Of a stretch of DNA of 64,000 nucleotides, positions 36,800-48,509 are shown piece by piece (within the stretch, counting starts at the first letter, position 1; every line of letters begins with the position of its first letter). A model generated the notes under the pieces. That model made no database searches. It saw nothing but the letters and a program-made list of their open reading frames with translations, and was not told where the DNA came from. Made by a program: the position numbers and the translations under genes. The DNA is from Monomorium pharaonis (taxonomy: Eukaryota; Arthropoda; Insecta; Hymenoptera; Formicidae), in NCBI RefSeq assembly GCF_013373865.1, contig NC_050468.1:10726510-10790509 (forward strand), written 5' to 3'.

Positions 36800-37255
36800 T
36801 AGTAGATTACAAGATATTTTTTGCTCTGTCTTGAGATATTTTGCATTTTTCTTAAGAGTTCCCAAAAGATATCTTTTAGATATTTTAAGATGCAATATTT
36901 TGAAAATCTGTGAAAGTGTCTTAAAGATATCGTTCAGAAATATAAAAAACTTTTTATGAAACAAATATTTTAAAAATATTTTTTATGATTTTTATTATAT
37001 AACCTACTATATATTATGCTTTTTAGATTTCTATCTTTTAAAAAGATAGTTTTGAAGATTTTTTATTTGTCACATAAGATGCTTGTTAGATTTCTAAACT
37101 TTGTCTTTAAGACATCTTTACAGATATTTAAAATAATTTTAAAATATTGCATATCTAAAAGAAATCGACAGATATCTTTTTAGATAATTAAAGAAAGAAC
37201 AAATATTAAAAAAATATTTTTTAGATATTCACAAAACTTTCTGAGTACATTTGAA
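36800..37255. repeat. Degraded palindromic element
   Basis: TATCTTTTAGATATTTTAAG and TGCAATATTTT near 36868-36902 have their complements near 37141-37186 (AAAATATTGCATATCTAAAAG and CTTTTTAGAT). TGTCTTAAAGA near 36920 faces TCTTTAAGACA near 37100. The symmetry centre is about 37020. Divergence is high and no clean termini are visible. Confidence 0.45.
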
Positions 37256-38988
37256 ATTCGGCGAAAGGGTCAAGGAGGAAATTCAATAGTAGTTTTTCAA
37301 TATAGCAATTGAAAGCAAGCCTAATATGTCGACACGATTCTGGATTCAAGATACTTTCGATTTGAAGCCGCAATTATCATCAACCTCCTCTGGCATAAAA
37401 TAGAAACTGTCAGCGGAGAGATATTGATATCTCGCCGTTCCATATACTTGGGTACTTTCGGTCAGGAGCGATTTATCTGCAATTGTGGTGGTTTTTCTCA
37501 GGACATTAGAGGGACGCGATCACGACTGACGGAGGATTGTGTACGGGGGAGGGACGGGGAGGGACGTACCTTAATGCGATTAAGGTCGTTATCAGATGTC
37601 GCTTCCACTTCTTGCGCGATGACGTCGACGGCGCTCGTTTGTCATCGCACCGACATCGTCACGGGGGTTGCATGATTTACTTCCGCCTTTCCCCTTTTCT
37701 CGCCCTCCGTTTCCCGCCGTCGATTTCTTCGTCACGATTCGAGCGTGCGACGTGCGTCCGCCTAAGATGAATGTATTTCCGTGACGCAACACACAAACGC
37801 GCGAGACAATCTCCGGCAATTAATTCAAGCGTCGCGCATCTTGTCAGCTATCATTGATTCTCATGATAAATCGTCCGAGTTGTTTATATCGCGATTAGCG
37901 ATATAAAATTGTTTACGCATTTACCAAATTCGAATTGAAAAAAGTAATTTACGTGTTCACCCGTGCCTTACAGACAGTTTCGTGACTACTTGCGACGTTT
38001 GGGTAATTCCTAATTACGTACGAATTGTGAATCGACAAAGGAACCGCGAATTCTGAAATCAATTGCCTTAAAGATAATGTGCCTCCTATATATTTGAGAT
38101 TTACTCGACTCGCGTGTCGGCCCGTCGTCGAGAGCATTCCGTGAGCGAGCGGGTTAAATGTACTTCGAATTAGTTCACGACTGACACCCGGGGATTCGTG
38201 AAGGAAAGGGGAGGGGGAGGGAAATAATGACAGCGCCTAGAGAATAAATTCTCAAATCGTAGTGCGCGCCGAGAGAGCTCGCGTGTCGCACGCAGGTCTC
38301 ACAGGCCGTATACATCGTCGGAGAGAGCATCCGAGTGTTCGTTAAGGCCAGCCGTTAACGCCTTTCGCCACGACCCACGATGGCCTAAGGCCGATTTAGT
38401 GTCGTATTAGCGGCGAAAGCGAGGAAAAATTGTTGCGCCAGAAGGACGAGGAAAGGCAGCCTGTCGTGTAAAAAGAAAAAAAAAAGAGAGAGAGAAGCGA
38501 AGAGAAAGGGAAAGACGTGGCGAAGGGAAGGCCGGAGGAAACTTTGTCGTGGAATATACAGGGAGGAGAGAATGGGTCTTCGCGGGAAAAAAGATAGACT
38601 CCGTGGTCATTGAAGGCGAGGGTGTGGCCGGGAGATAGGGATGATTAGAAGCTACACCCCCTGCGTGAAGGGCTACGAGCCGGCCCCCGCGGGGGCGCAG
38701 CCGGAAAATTCATGGAGTTACTTAGCAGTCTCTCCGTGCGGTCGCCCGTTTATTTTAGGGGCGAAGGCACGAAGGAAGTCGTTACGCCGTCGTCGTCGAG
38801 AGGCCGTCCTTCCCCCACGCCTCTTCTCCCCCCCTCTCCCCCACAGGGTGGAGACGGTAATCCTAATTAATAATTAATTACACCGGGAGACCGTCTTTCA
38901 CCCTAAGTCGACCGGGAAGAGTAATGCTCGATCGGATTCTTCCTGTCGGCGGTGCGATTTGCCGATACGGTTCACCGACTGTTTCCGT

Positions 38989-39065
38989 AGATTTATGGCA
39001 TCGGGGCTGCGCCATAAATCTGATTAACGTCTTACATTAGCCGCGTTTTCCCTTTGTTAGGGAAA
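38989..39065. repeat. Two adjacent perfect hairpins
   Basis: AGATTTATGGC (38989-38999) pairs perfectly with GCCATAAATCT (39011-39021) around an 11-base loop. Twenty-five bases later TTTCCCT (39047-39053) pairs with AGGGAAA (39059-39065) around a 5-base loop. Both are in moderately GC-rich sequence. Confidence 0.7.
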
Positions 39066-39716
39066 GCATCAGAGCGTTAAAGTCCGCTAATTAATACATA
39101 TTATTCTCCCATCGCCGCGCTTAATGATAGCGATATATATCTCATATGATTTTACACTTGCCGGCAGAATCGTTAATTATCCATTTGTTATCGTATATGC
39201 GATTCATTTTCCTTACGATACTCGTACGTGTATGTGTGTGGTCCCCCTTTTTCCTTTTAACAAGATATTTGTTTATTTATTTCCTTAATATAGAAATGAT
39301 TTATTTATTTTCTCGTGCATGTATACTCGTACGTGCATCTGCACTCATATCGACCGTATTCAGTAGAAGAATTAAGGCGAAGCGTCTCGATACGTTTGTC
39401 AAATTTCTGAGCTTTTGCTTTATCGCACGTTAATATTTAGAACGTAAGTTATTCCTCGCAGAAACGGCGTATATATATGTATCTCTTGCCACACGGAAGC
39501 GATCATCGGCAGTAAATTCTTACGTGAATGGGACGCCACATAACGCTGGACGTTCGGTGGCGTACGAAATAAATAACCATCCGGAGCTTCCTGGAGTCCA
39601 GAGGAGTACGGTGCTTTTCCCCGTCGTCCACGAAAAAGTCAATGCCGGACCGCCGGGAAAAGTCGACCAAGTTTTACGAGGGCCGCTCGTAAGGGGCAGG
39701 GAGAGATACCAGGAGA

Positions 39717-39742
39717 GGGGGGGGGGGATGAGGGGGGAGAAG
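39717..39742 (+). other. G-run cluster
   Basis: A run of about 11 G followed by ATGA and GGGGGG. G-quadruplex candidate by sequence; also prone to sequencing-length error. Confidence 0.5.
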
Positions 39743-40858
39743 GAAGAAATCGAAGAAAAAGACTCGTTTCTGCCGGACCCCGGCGAGAGATCTCGCAGCA
39801 CATACACGCCTAAAAGTTGTCCCTGTGTGTTACATACTCGTGTCTGGCTCTCCCAGAAGCTCTCCCCTCCCTTCTCTAGTTTGTCACAGACCGTCTTGTA
39901 AGCGACCCTTCGGATTGCTTACAAGACAGCAAATTTGTCTCAGATAAGCAAAACAAACACATATCGGTTGACCGAGCCGTCGCCGCCGTCGCCTCCGTTT
40001 TTCTTCGTATATTTCGTTTTACATCTTTTTTTTTTTGAACGAGAGAAATTAGTGCTTGAGCATTAATTTGCGGTGCATGCAAAATTGCTCAAAATACAAA
40101 ATGTAATTTATTGGAATATTACCAATTTGAAAATCGAAATAAAAAAGTTTAATGCCCTTCCGTTTTGTGTCTTTTAATATTGTGATAAAGCCAATTATAT
40201 ATATTTTTTTCAAGCAAAGTCGCAAAAAGATGTCAAAAGAAATCGATTAAATTTAAATGAAGAGAAAGCAATTATTACTATTTATCTAATAATTTTTTAA
40301 ACAAACATTTTCTTAAAAAAAAATGGATTTCAACTATTTCAAATGCATTTGAAAAATGAATTTCAAAATGCATCCTTCGATGTTGTTGATCATGAATTCT
40401 CAGACACCCTATATAAAGGACCACAGCTATTAACGATGCATCCTGTCCATGGTCACCGAGTTATGAATCGATTCCGCGAATGCCGTGTTTCGGCTACTTT
40501 CTCGCATTTCGACCGCACTAGGGATTTGCATATATTAGAGTTTATCCTTCTGAGAACGTTCGTCTTCGGGATGCACGCGCATCTTTACGAATGCTCGCTC
40601 TGAATTTTGAACAGAATTTTCGTGGCCACCTCATTATGGTTATTTGTGCTCGTTTAAACACTGCCCGCGGCGCGTCGGGTCGTTGCAAAAAATTCACCTT
40701 CTTTGCTCCGCTGACACATTGTTGCAGTGCTGACCAATTTTAAGGACATTACCTGAAACTACACTAGACTACGCTAAATAGGAATTAAACCAGGAAACGA
40801 GGCAAAACCCCGCAAAAAATGCAGCCCGGTTCAATTAGGGGTTCACTTTCTTATCTAG

Positions 40859-40962
40859 TTTCGACACGCGATGACTATTTTCCTGACCGGCCGAAATAAT
40901 ACATGAGAAAGCGAAGGAGGAAGAAAACGTATAATGCAGAATCATTGGATCTCATTATGAAG
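40859..40962 (+). CDS. Candidate start-codon exon with basic N-terminus
   Basis: TTCACTTTCTTATCTAG makes a good acceptor at 40858, and GAAG/GTGAGTTTG a consensus donor at 40963. Between them an ATG at 40903, preceded by an in-frame TAA, opens exactly 20 codons to the donor in phase 0: MRKRRRKKTYN, then AESLDLIMK. The start is a cluster of Arg and Lys followed by what may begin an amphipathic helix. A basic patch before a helix is common in nuclear DNA-binding proteins, for example just before pipsqueak-type helix-turn-helix domains, but 20 residues cannot assign a family. The rest of the protein was not found downstream, so it would lie beyond a long intron. Chance is not excluded. Confidence 0.3.
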
Positions 40963-41475
40963 GTGAGTTTGATGCGCGATAGATATCTTTGTCGAGAAGC
41001 GACAGGTTAAATCCAGATGTCACATCGGGGCCTCTCTTTTAACACTTTAATAGACGCGTTAACTCTCTAATGGATACCTCTGGACAACACCTCGTCTTCT
41101 TATCGATCCCTCCATCAGCGGTGCCCTCATCGTTCGCGCGGACCCTTCTTTTTTTTTTTTTAACGCCGCGCGCGGTCATACAGAGGAGCAGAGATATAAA
41201 TAACTGAAATCTGCTGTTGGCTAATTAAACCGTCATACCGAAACTTACAATACGTTATTTTGATTTTTATTAGTATCATCAGCCGTGCATGGTTCACGTC
41301 ACAGAGGGGTGCAGTTCTGTATATCCCCTTGTACTCAACACCCAATGAGATTTTAATGCGCTTCCCGAAGAGGTGCACGTTATGCTGTGATGGACGCAAA
41401 CGCGTGATCGAGAAAGGATTACGACGTTCGGCGTGATTATATCGAGAGAAAGAAGAACGGTAGAGAGTGAGGGAA

Positions 41476-41485
<10 letters not shown>

Positions 41486-41555
<70 letters not shown>
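41486..41555. repeat. (GA)n microsatellite
   Basis: Uninterrupted GA array of about 70 bases, with a purine-rich shoulder from 41461. Confidence 0.96.
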
Positions 41556-41559
<4 letters not shown>

Positions 41560-43396
41560 AAAGAGGGAGGGTTAAACGCGTATCCGCATTCGTCTCGGTG
41601 GGGTGCTTCGGGTGCGTCGGGTTGGCTTTCCTTCCTGCGCAGGAATCTTTAGGGCAGCTGTGCAAAAAAAGAGGGATTTCAGACTCCAGCTGCGTTACTG
41701 CACGAGGGTTACTTGTTGTGGACGGTATCGAAGGATCTAGGGATCGTTCTACTCTTCGTAGTAGAATTCATCGATCGAAACCACCGTTCGATTAACCTTT
41801 CTTCAACATGCGCTGGCTTTGCGACTAGATCGTGCAACCTAAATGAAAAGGGGCGACACCTCGGTGTGTCGATCAACTTTCCATGGTAGTATTTAATCCG
41901 CAAATGTTTATGTCGCGCTAACGTAACGGAGTATACATTCGGTCGACGTTTCGCTGCGATAACTGAGGTAGGTACCTGAACTGAACGAGGCCCGCCTAAT
42001 TTATTTGACATTTTAAGAATTCTCTTAGAGAGTTTTTTAAAATTCTTTCTGCTTTTAAGAGAATAGAAAAATAGAAAGATTTTTAAAACTAATAGAGTTT
42101 TTAAATAACAAAACAAATCAAGTGGATCTTATTTAAGTCCAGATTCTTTATAATAAAAATGTACATTTATTTTCAAATGAAACTTTTATCTGTGTTAATT
42201 AAAATACAAGTCACAGATATTTCATGATGAGAATATAAAGTTTAAACATTATGTAATAAGCGTCAATTATTAGTATTGAAAGCAGGATATTGGATAACGA
42301 ATAGTATATAAATTGATTTCGGCTTTCAATCCCCATAGTGTGTATTTTTGGGCAACGATTTTCCCGATCCTATGGGCCTCGTTGTATGAGACAATGCGCA
42401 AAAAACTGATCTCGATCGAGAGACGATGTTCGGCAATGGGGCGGCGGCGTTGGGGGATTTCGGCGAGTTTTCTCCTCGCTGCTCCTGTTTGCTACGGCAC
42501 AATACGTATATTTGCGGGAACGACCGGAGAGAGCGCGGCTCTCGCCCTCGGGAGGGGAGGGGTTGTCGTGGGGTAAACATCGTGTAACCATCAGGGGGGG
42601 AAACATGGGGTGAACGCGCGTCCCGCGCGCCCGCCCGTGCTTGCATACGATTCCATAAATATTTTATTGGCTCGTCATTCGACTTTATTGCACCGCACGA
42701 TCGAATGACACGCCGGATTAGGCGGCAGTTATTCTCTCGGTACACGCGAGAAGCGCGAATCATACTGATTTATCGCTTTCGACGATTTCTGATCGGCGTT
42801 GATGCGTTGCGTAGATGCGTGCCAATGTATTTTTTTATTAACGTTTCATCTACGCATTTAACACATGCTTTTGTATTAGAAATTTGTGTGGCTATGTTTG
42901 ACTACAATTTTATGTTATAATTTAAGGAAAAGAAGAATGTCACGTCGAAAAATAGAGTTTAATAATAATAATCAAGTCTAGATAATAGTTACTAAACTTT
43001 GCAAAATAATTTTAACTAAATGTTTCATTGATATAACCAAATATTTAGTAACATTTTGAAATATATTAATAGTAACTAAACTAAATAATAATAATTAATT
43101 GATTACTAAACGATTATCCTTCGGTTTAAATATTTGATTATATTAACCGACAATATAACTTTATTATAATTTAATTGTATTAACAGAGAATATAATTTAA
43201 TTATTTCGCCTAAACTTAATAACTGTTATCCAGAATGAGTATTAATCAAACTCTTTCTTTAATAAATTTTTTGAGCATGATGCTTAATAATTTTTCTATA
43301 TTAATGAAAATACATTTGTTGGTTCTATATAAACTGCTCGACGTTTTCAATGATAAATGCTTTACAGTGTTTTAAGATGCTTGTATAGCATTATTG

Positions 43397-43433
43397 TTAA
43401 AATTGATGATCAATTCAAGATGATCAATTTTAA
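43397..43433. repeat. Perfect 11-bp inverted repeat
   Basis: TTAAAATTGAT and ATCAATTTTAA flank a 15-base spacer that itself contains TGATCA-like palindromes. Confidence 0.65.
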
Positions 43434-43814
43434 GATGTTATTTTCAATTTTAGTTTATGATTGCGCTTAAATCGGACAAGCTATATTGGACATGCAATTT
43501 ACAGAACTGAAAAATTTTAAATTTGATATAAAAATATTATTAAGTATTAAATATTATTATTATTTTCTTTTCTTGACTTATTCATATATTAATCTGTTAA
43601 ATCCATAGTTAAATTTTATTCAAATTGAGTCACTTTTAATTGTTTTTATAAATTGTAACTGTTCCTACTAAATACGTTGTTAATTTAATTAAGATAATGG
43701 AATTAAATAATTTAATTTAAAAATATAGTTAATTTGACTGAAATTTAATACTGTAAATATTTTCCACTTATATGCATACGTAATTCAACCACAGAAATGA
43801 GTTGCTTTGATGTA

Positions 43815-43879
43815 GTTATTTTTTTTAAAACACGTTTTGTGTTAAAATCGTCAATTTCGACACGCGTGTTAAAAATAAC
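43815..43879. repeat. Short inverted repeat in AT-rich DNA
   Basis: GTTATTTTTTTTAAAACACG faces CGTGTTAAAAATAAC about 30 bases away, with a length difference in the T-run. Possible miniature element; termini unclear. Confidence 0.5.
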
Positions 43880-44046
43880 TAAAAATTATTTTATTCAAGG
43901 AAGTTGATTTAAATTTGATCTTTTTATATAAATAATGTAATAATGAATTTTATTATCAATATATTTTGTGTAGAATGATTTCTTCAAATATTTTGTCTGA
44001 TTCATTGCACCACATGCTAAACATTAACGGAAGGAAAATGTCGCGA

Positions 44047-44068
44047 GATAAATTTTCTAAAATTTATC
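44047..44068. repeat. Perfect 10-bp palindrome
   Basis: GATAAATTTT and AAAATTTATC separated by CT. Confidence 0.75.
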
Positions 44069-44589
44069 GCCCGTTAGCAAGGTTGAATGCGGCCCTTTTG
44101 ACATGTTCATCGTTTGTCACTTTAGACGTGCTCAAGGTTCAGCAAATTTTCTGCCGAGAACACGCATCGGATATTTCAAAGCAGGCCGTCCTAATTTTCC
44201 GAGACGTTGCTCGACCTGCGCAGCGCGTTTGCGCCCGCGCTGGAGAAAACGTACCTATTTTTCACAGCGCAAAGACCCGAGGGAAAGAACGAGCGAGCAG
44301 CCTTCGCCACTGGTCTCGCTCGCACGTACACCAGCGTTGCGGTGTCTCGTTCCCGCGCTTAATTAAGCCGAGCCACTTAGTACCGGTGAATGCTCTTTGA
44401 TTGGCAGACGAGGTGCCTGACGATAACCGAAGCTGACAGGCCAGGTACGCTGCGCCTATCCGCGTCTATGGCCTCGCGCGAGCGACTCGGCCACTCAGTC
44501 AACATCAGGCGAATGCTGAGTTATGTCGAGGGTCCGAGTTCTTTTAAACTCGCCAATAAATCGGGCCCGGTCTCCATCGCCACGACCGA

Positions 44590-45110
44590 CGTGGCTCCTT
44601 CGTCTCTTCGTTCTCGCTATCCTTCGTCCGCATCCCCGGACGCAGCCTCTCCTTCTTCCACCACGGACGCGAACGGCTCCCTCCCAGTAGTCGTATTCTT
44701 TTTATTTTTTACCACCGTGCGTCGCCTCCTCTCGCGCGCCTCCGCGTTCTTCCTTCGTTCTTCAGGTAGCGAAATTCATTGCAGTCCTGCTCCTCCTCAG
44801 TCTCTCTCTCTCTCTCTCTTTCTTTCATTTATCTCTTCCCTTTTCTCCTCCCCCTCCTTCTCTTTCTTCTCCTTCTTTTCCTCCCTCCTCCTCTTCTTAC
44901 CTGAGCGTCCGTCCATCCGTCTGGTCGAGCGAGGTGCGAAAATATCGGCTCGTTTGCCCGATGACTCGACGGCTTCTTCTCCACTCGTTTCTTCTATCTT
45001 TTTTCCCCCCCGAGAGAATTTTTTCTCGTCGCGTCTCCTCTCTTTCTCTCTCTCTCTTTGCAGCGCGTTTTGCTTCTCTCCCTTTTCCTTTTAGTCGGTC
45101 GATATTATTT
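44590..45110. other. Half-kilobase C/T-rich strand-asymmetric tract
   Basis: The + strand is overwhelmingly C and T, with CT arrays at 44802-44819 and 45041-45058. Several acceptor-like strings occur in it (TTCTTCAG at 44766, CTTTGCAG at 45063). On the minus strand GCTCAG/GTAAGAAG at 44901 is a perfect donor match, followed by purine-rich sequence. A long frame is open on each strand because C/T-only and A/G-only DNA has few stops. Either a splice-signal region or simple drift would look like this. Confidence 0.55.
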
Positions 45111-45875
45111 CTGCAACGGCATTCCATCGGATCGATCCTTCGCGTATCATCGGTGCCGGACAACAGGAAGAAACTTACACGACAACGGCGGACAGCGACG
45201 GCGAGAGAGTATCGATGGTGCAACTCGATCGCGATTATGTTGTGCAGGTTCGCGAATTTTAGACAGGATTGACGTGTTAAAACACGGGTAATGCCATTAG
45301 GACGGCTCCCCGTGAGGGATGCCGATCGTTCGCGAGATATTCGCCGAGGCGAAGACGCCGACACCGCGTCGCATGTGCGTATGCATATATTTATAAGATA
45401 ACACGTGTCGCCGTAACGACGTAATGTCGTAACGCGCGACGGGAGAATTATAATACACGTCGCATGCCGTATAATAATGGACAATTTGACCGGCGGTAAA
45501 GAAGACGCCACGGCGCAAAAGTATCCCCGAGGTGAACGCGGCCAAGTCGCAGCCGTTGGCACTTAACACGTTCCAGCGCGTACGTTAAACGCGAATCAGA
45601 TTCTTCTCTCACGTCGGCCATTTGTTAGACGCCAATTTCCTAAGCAAGCGCAAGCATTTCAACGTCACCTATCGCGATCGGGAATCTCGGCGTGGCGTCG
45701 TCACCAATTAATAATTACGACATTGTCGCCTCTCGCTAAACGCTTTAATCAATGTCATCGGGCCAATTTCCGATCGCCGTTCGCTCCCGTCCCATCCCCC
45801 TGCCACCTCCACCTCCTGCGCCACCGCCTCCGCCTCCTCCTCTTTCCTCGCGTCGCCTCCACCGTCTGCCTCTTC

Positions 45876-45878
<3 letters not shown>

Positions 45879-45914
<36 letters not shown>

Positions 45915-45929
45915 CGCGCGCGCGCGCGC
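45879..45929. repeat. (CT)n-(GC)n compound microsatellite
   Basis: Seventeen CT units run through TTG into eight GC units, repeating the arrangement seen at 26171-26210. Confidence 0.92.
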
Positions 45930-46615
45930 CTATCAGGGCGGCTCCTCTGCAGGAAATTACGTGGTGCACGATCGAAACGCAGGCGGAAGTCGCAATTTAT
46001 CAGTTTCCAGGCTGGACGCGCCACGCCGGAGATCGCGATTCCAATTTTCCTCCCCGCGCGCTCTCGCGCTCGCCCTTCCTCCTCATTCACAGCGTGGACC
46101 GGCCTTAATGACGCTTGAAAATCGATCGCTTCGATCTCTCGCGCACCACTGTCACTCGTCACTCAGTCACGCTCCGCTAATTGCGAGATATTTATCTCAC
46201 GTCCAATGTGCCTTTTATTTTATTCTCCGCTCTCCGGCGTCTTCGACCAGCCCCGACTAACGCGCGAGGTGTCCGGCCGATTTTTTTTGTTGTCGTAATC
46301 GTAATTCCCCCCCCCCCTCTCCCTTCCCTCGATATCGAGCGCGATTAATTACGCCGGCCGCGATGGAATAAGTTCGTCGATCGACTCTCCGCCGCGACGT
46401 TAATAACGACCACTGGACCGTGACGATCGTTCGTATCTCGCGCGTCGCCGCGGTTAAAACAATCGACGCTCCGCGGACAATGCCGATGATTGATCGTCGA
46501 GCGAATTAAAATGCCGCGCCTAGTAATAAATAAATACCGATGAATCTCTCGGGCGAGTAATGTTTTCCGCGGATCTTTTTGTCGCGCGCCGCCGAATCGC
46601 ATTCAACCGTCGTCC

Positions 46616-46640
46616 CGACGCGTCGCGTCGCGTCGCGTCC
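46616..46640. repeat. (CGCGT)n tandem repeat
   Basis: Four to five CGCGT/CGTCG units in CpG-rich DNA; the dense CpG argues against germline methylation here. Confidence 0.7.
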
Positions 46641-47115
46641 CGTGTCGTCGTTATTTCGCTTTCGTCCCCGGGGAAAGCGATCGACGATATCTTTGCGCGG
46701 TCGTGAAAGAAAGAACGCGAAAAAGGAAGGGCGAAAAAAAAGCACTCGGTGCGCTCCATGCACGCGCATACATCAAAATATCGCTGGTTCCGTTGGTTTC
46801 GAGTACCCGGTGGGTGCTCGAGTACCCGCTCGGCCCGCGGTTATGAATACGCGGAGGTCTCTTATGCGATTCTCACGCGATATATTCAGTACGCCCGGCT
46901 CTCTAGATCTACGATGAAGCTGTATACGTGGCCGCCGAGGTTCTCCCGGGGAGGGGAAAAAAAAGGGAGAAAAGAGAGAAAAAAGGGAGGGAAGCGTCGT
47001 AATAGACGGTTCAAAAGGGCCGCACCGGAAAATCGTCGATGCTCATCCGTGACGTCCGGGATCGATCTCGGGCGGATTCCTACGTCGTTGTTTCAACAAG
47101 GAGAAAAACCTGCAC

Positions 47116-47161
47116 GGCTCTCGCAACGAGAGCCGATCATTTGTCGGCTAAATGAGCCGAC
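47116..47161. repeat. Two adjacent perfect GC-rich hairpins
   Basis: GGCTCTCG (47116-47123) pairs with CGAGAGCC (47127-47134) over a 3-base loop. GTCGGCT (47143-47149) pairs with AGCCGAC (47155-47161) over a 5-base loop. Eight bases separate them, and GCCGA recurs in both. Confidence 0.75.
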
Positions 47162-48464
47162 GATGTTGGCCCCGAGTGCGGTCCACTTAAGATCGCATCG
47201 TCATTCCTCGCGAGGTGTAAAGATATTTCACGGAATTGCACGCTACTTAAAAAAATTCGTTACCGTCCTCATGATTTTCTTAATTTCGTGCGGGGGCGAG
47301 TGGAGGTGGGACATGGGCGCTGTAATTTTCTGAACGGTTTCCTGGGTTTCCTTGTGCATCAGAAACGTTCCGACGACGCTAAATCATCCGCTTTCGGAGG
47401 ATCTTCTTTCACTGCAACTTTTGCGACATTATTAATCGTAGAAATAAACTTTATTTTCTATAGGTCGTATTAGGAAGAAGCTTGGTTTTTTTTTTTAATT
47501 TAACGTTGACATTTTAAGTTAGTCCCGCTTTAATTATTTCGACCTGTTTCCAAGAAGCTGTTTTCTTGGAAAAAGTGATTTCCTCACGTACCGCTTTCCC
47601 AGAGAGGTTTTTGTTTGCGTTTTCAGTCTACCTGTCCAAGCGATAATGATTTCAGATTTCTGTCCCCTGCGTAAAGAATTGCTGAAAAGCACCGCTGTGT
47701 CCCCCGTTGCCTTAAAGGATAGAAGATTTGTCTAGGTGACCTGAAACAAGATTCCGACAAGTTATGATTCTGTAACAGGTTAAACATATATATTATAGGG
47801 AAACAAATGTTTGCAAAACTCAATCTATTTTACGTGGACTATCTCCGGTCTCTTTTCGCGAGAAACTTTTTTACATGTCGATTGTTGTCTAAACCACGTC
47901 GCAATATCGAGGAACGGTCGCTAGAACATGCGACAATTCTCTCGGAATTCGACCGGAAGTTGCACACACGCCCAGCGTTGATCTGCGTAAAACTTTACGT
48001 AACCCCCGCTTCGAAGGTTGAATAAATAAAGCATATCTTTCGAATGGCAATTTGTCTACCACAAAAATTCCTCTGACAAACAATTTCGGTGTTAACAAAT
48101 TTATATTCTTTTCAACAGCGATGTATAAATTTATGAGAAAGAATAGAGCCGTGAAAAGAATTTACAAATGCACGATTATATGCATTTTTGCACATTCGAC
48201 TCTTACAAGCTCTTGTGTAATTCCGTAATTATTTGCACAATGCTCACCATGTCGTCGTGATGTTTTCTTTTTCTCCTAAAATATTACGTTATACTTTTTG
48301 GAATGAATCATCTGAACCAGCACACACCTGGCGAGTTTAGTCAGCCATCAATCTTAATCACCCGCAACGTGTTGAGAGAAATATGGCCCTCCCAATGCGA
48401 GAGGCTCTTATATAAGAAGAATAATAATGAGAGTCGTATATATAGAACGTAATATCTATCCGGG

Positions 48465-48509
48465 CATAATTACGGTACGTAGGCATCATCAAACCGTATC
48501 GTAATTATG
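48465..48509. repeat. 15-bp inverted repeat, one mismatch
   Basis: CATAATTACGGTACG and CGTATCGTAATTATG pair at 14 of 15 positions across a 15-base spacer. Confidence 0.7.

Larger units (their letters stand above)
37256..40858. other. Non-coding DNA, mainly CpG-rich
   Basis: CpG-rich from 37420 to 39900 and AT-rich from 40030 to 40400. It holds a hairpin pair at 38989-39065 and a G-run at 39717-39740. The string CAGACACCCTATATAA at 40400 resembles the one at 34370. A frame at 40343-40603 is open for 86 codons with no domain. Confidence 0.5.

Noticed and set aside
44390..45094. 234-codon + strand open frame
   Set aside because: Most of it is a translation of C/T-rich low-complexity DNA (Ser/Leu/Phe runs). 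It has no domain, and C/T-only sequence contains no stop codons.
44897..45562. 221-codon minus-strand frame ending at a perfect donor
   Set aside because: Arg/Glu/Lys-rich translation of purine-rich DNA with no domain. The donor is noted under the C/T-rich tract, but a coding exon is not supported.
46749..47333. 194-codon + strand frame
   Set aside because: Basic, low-complexity and without domains; it crosses CpG-rich DNA and hairpins. Chance is the simplest explanation.
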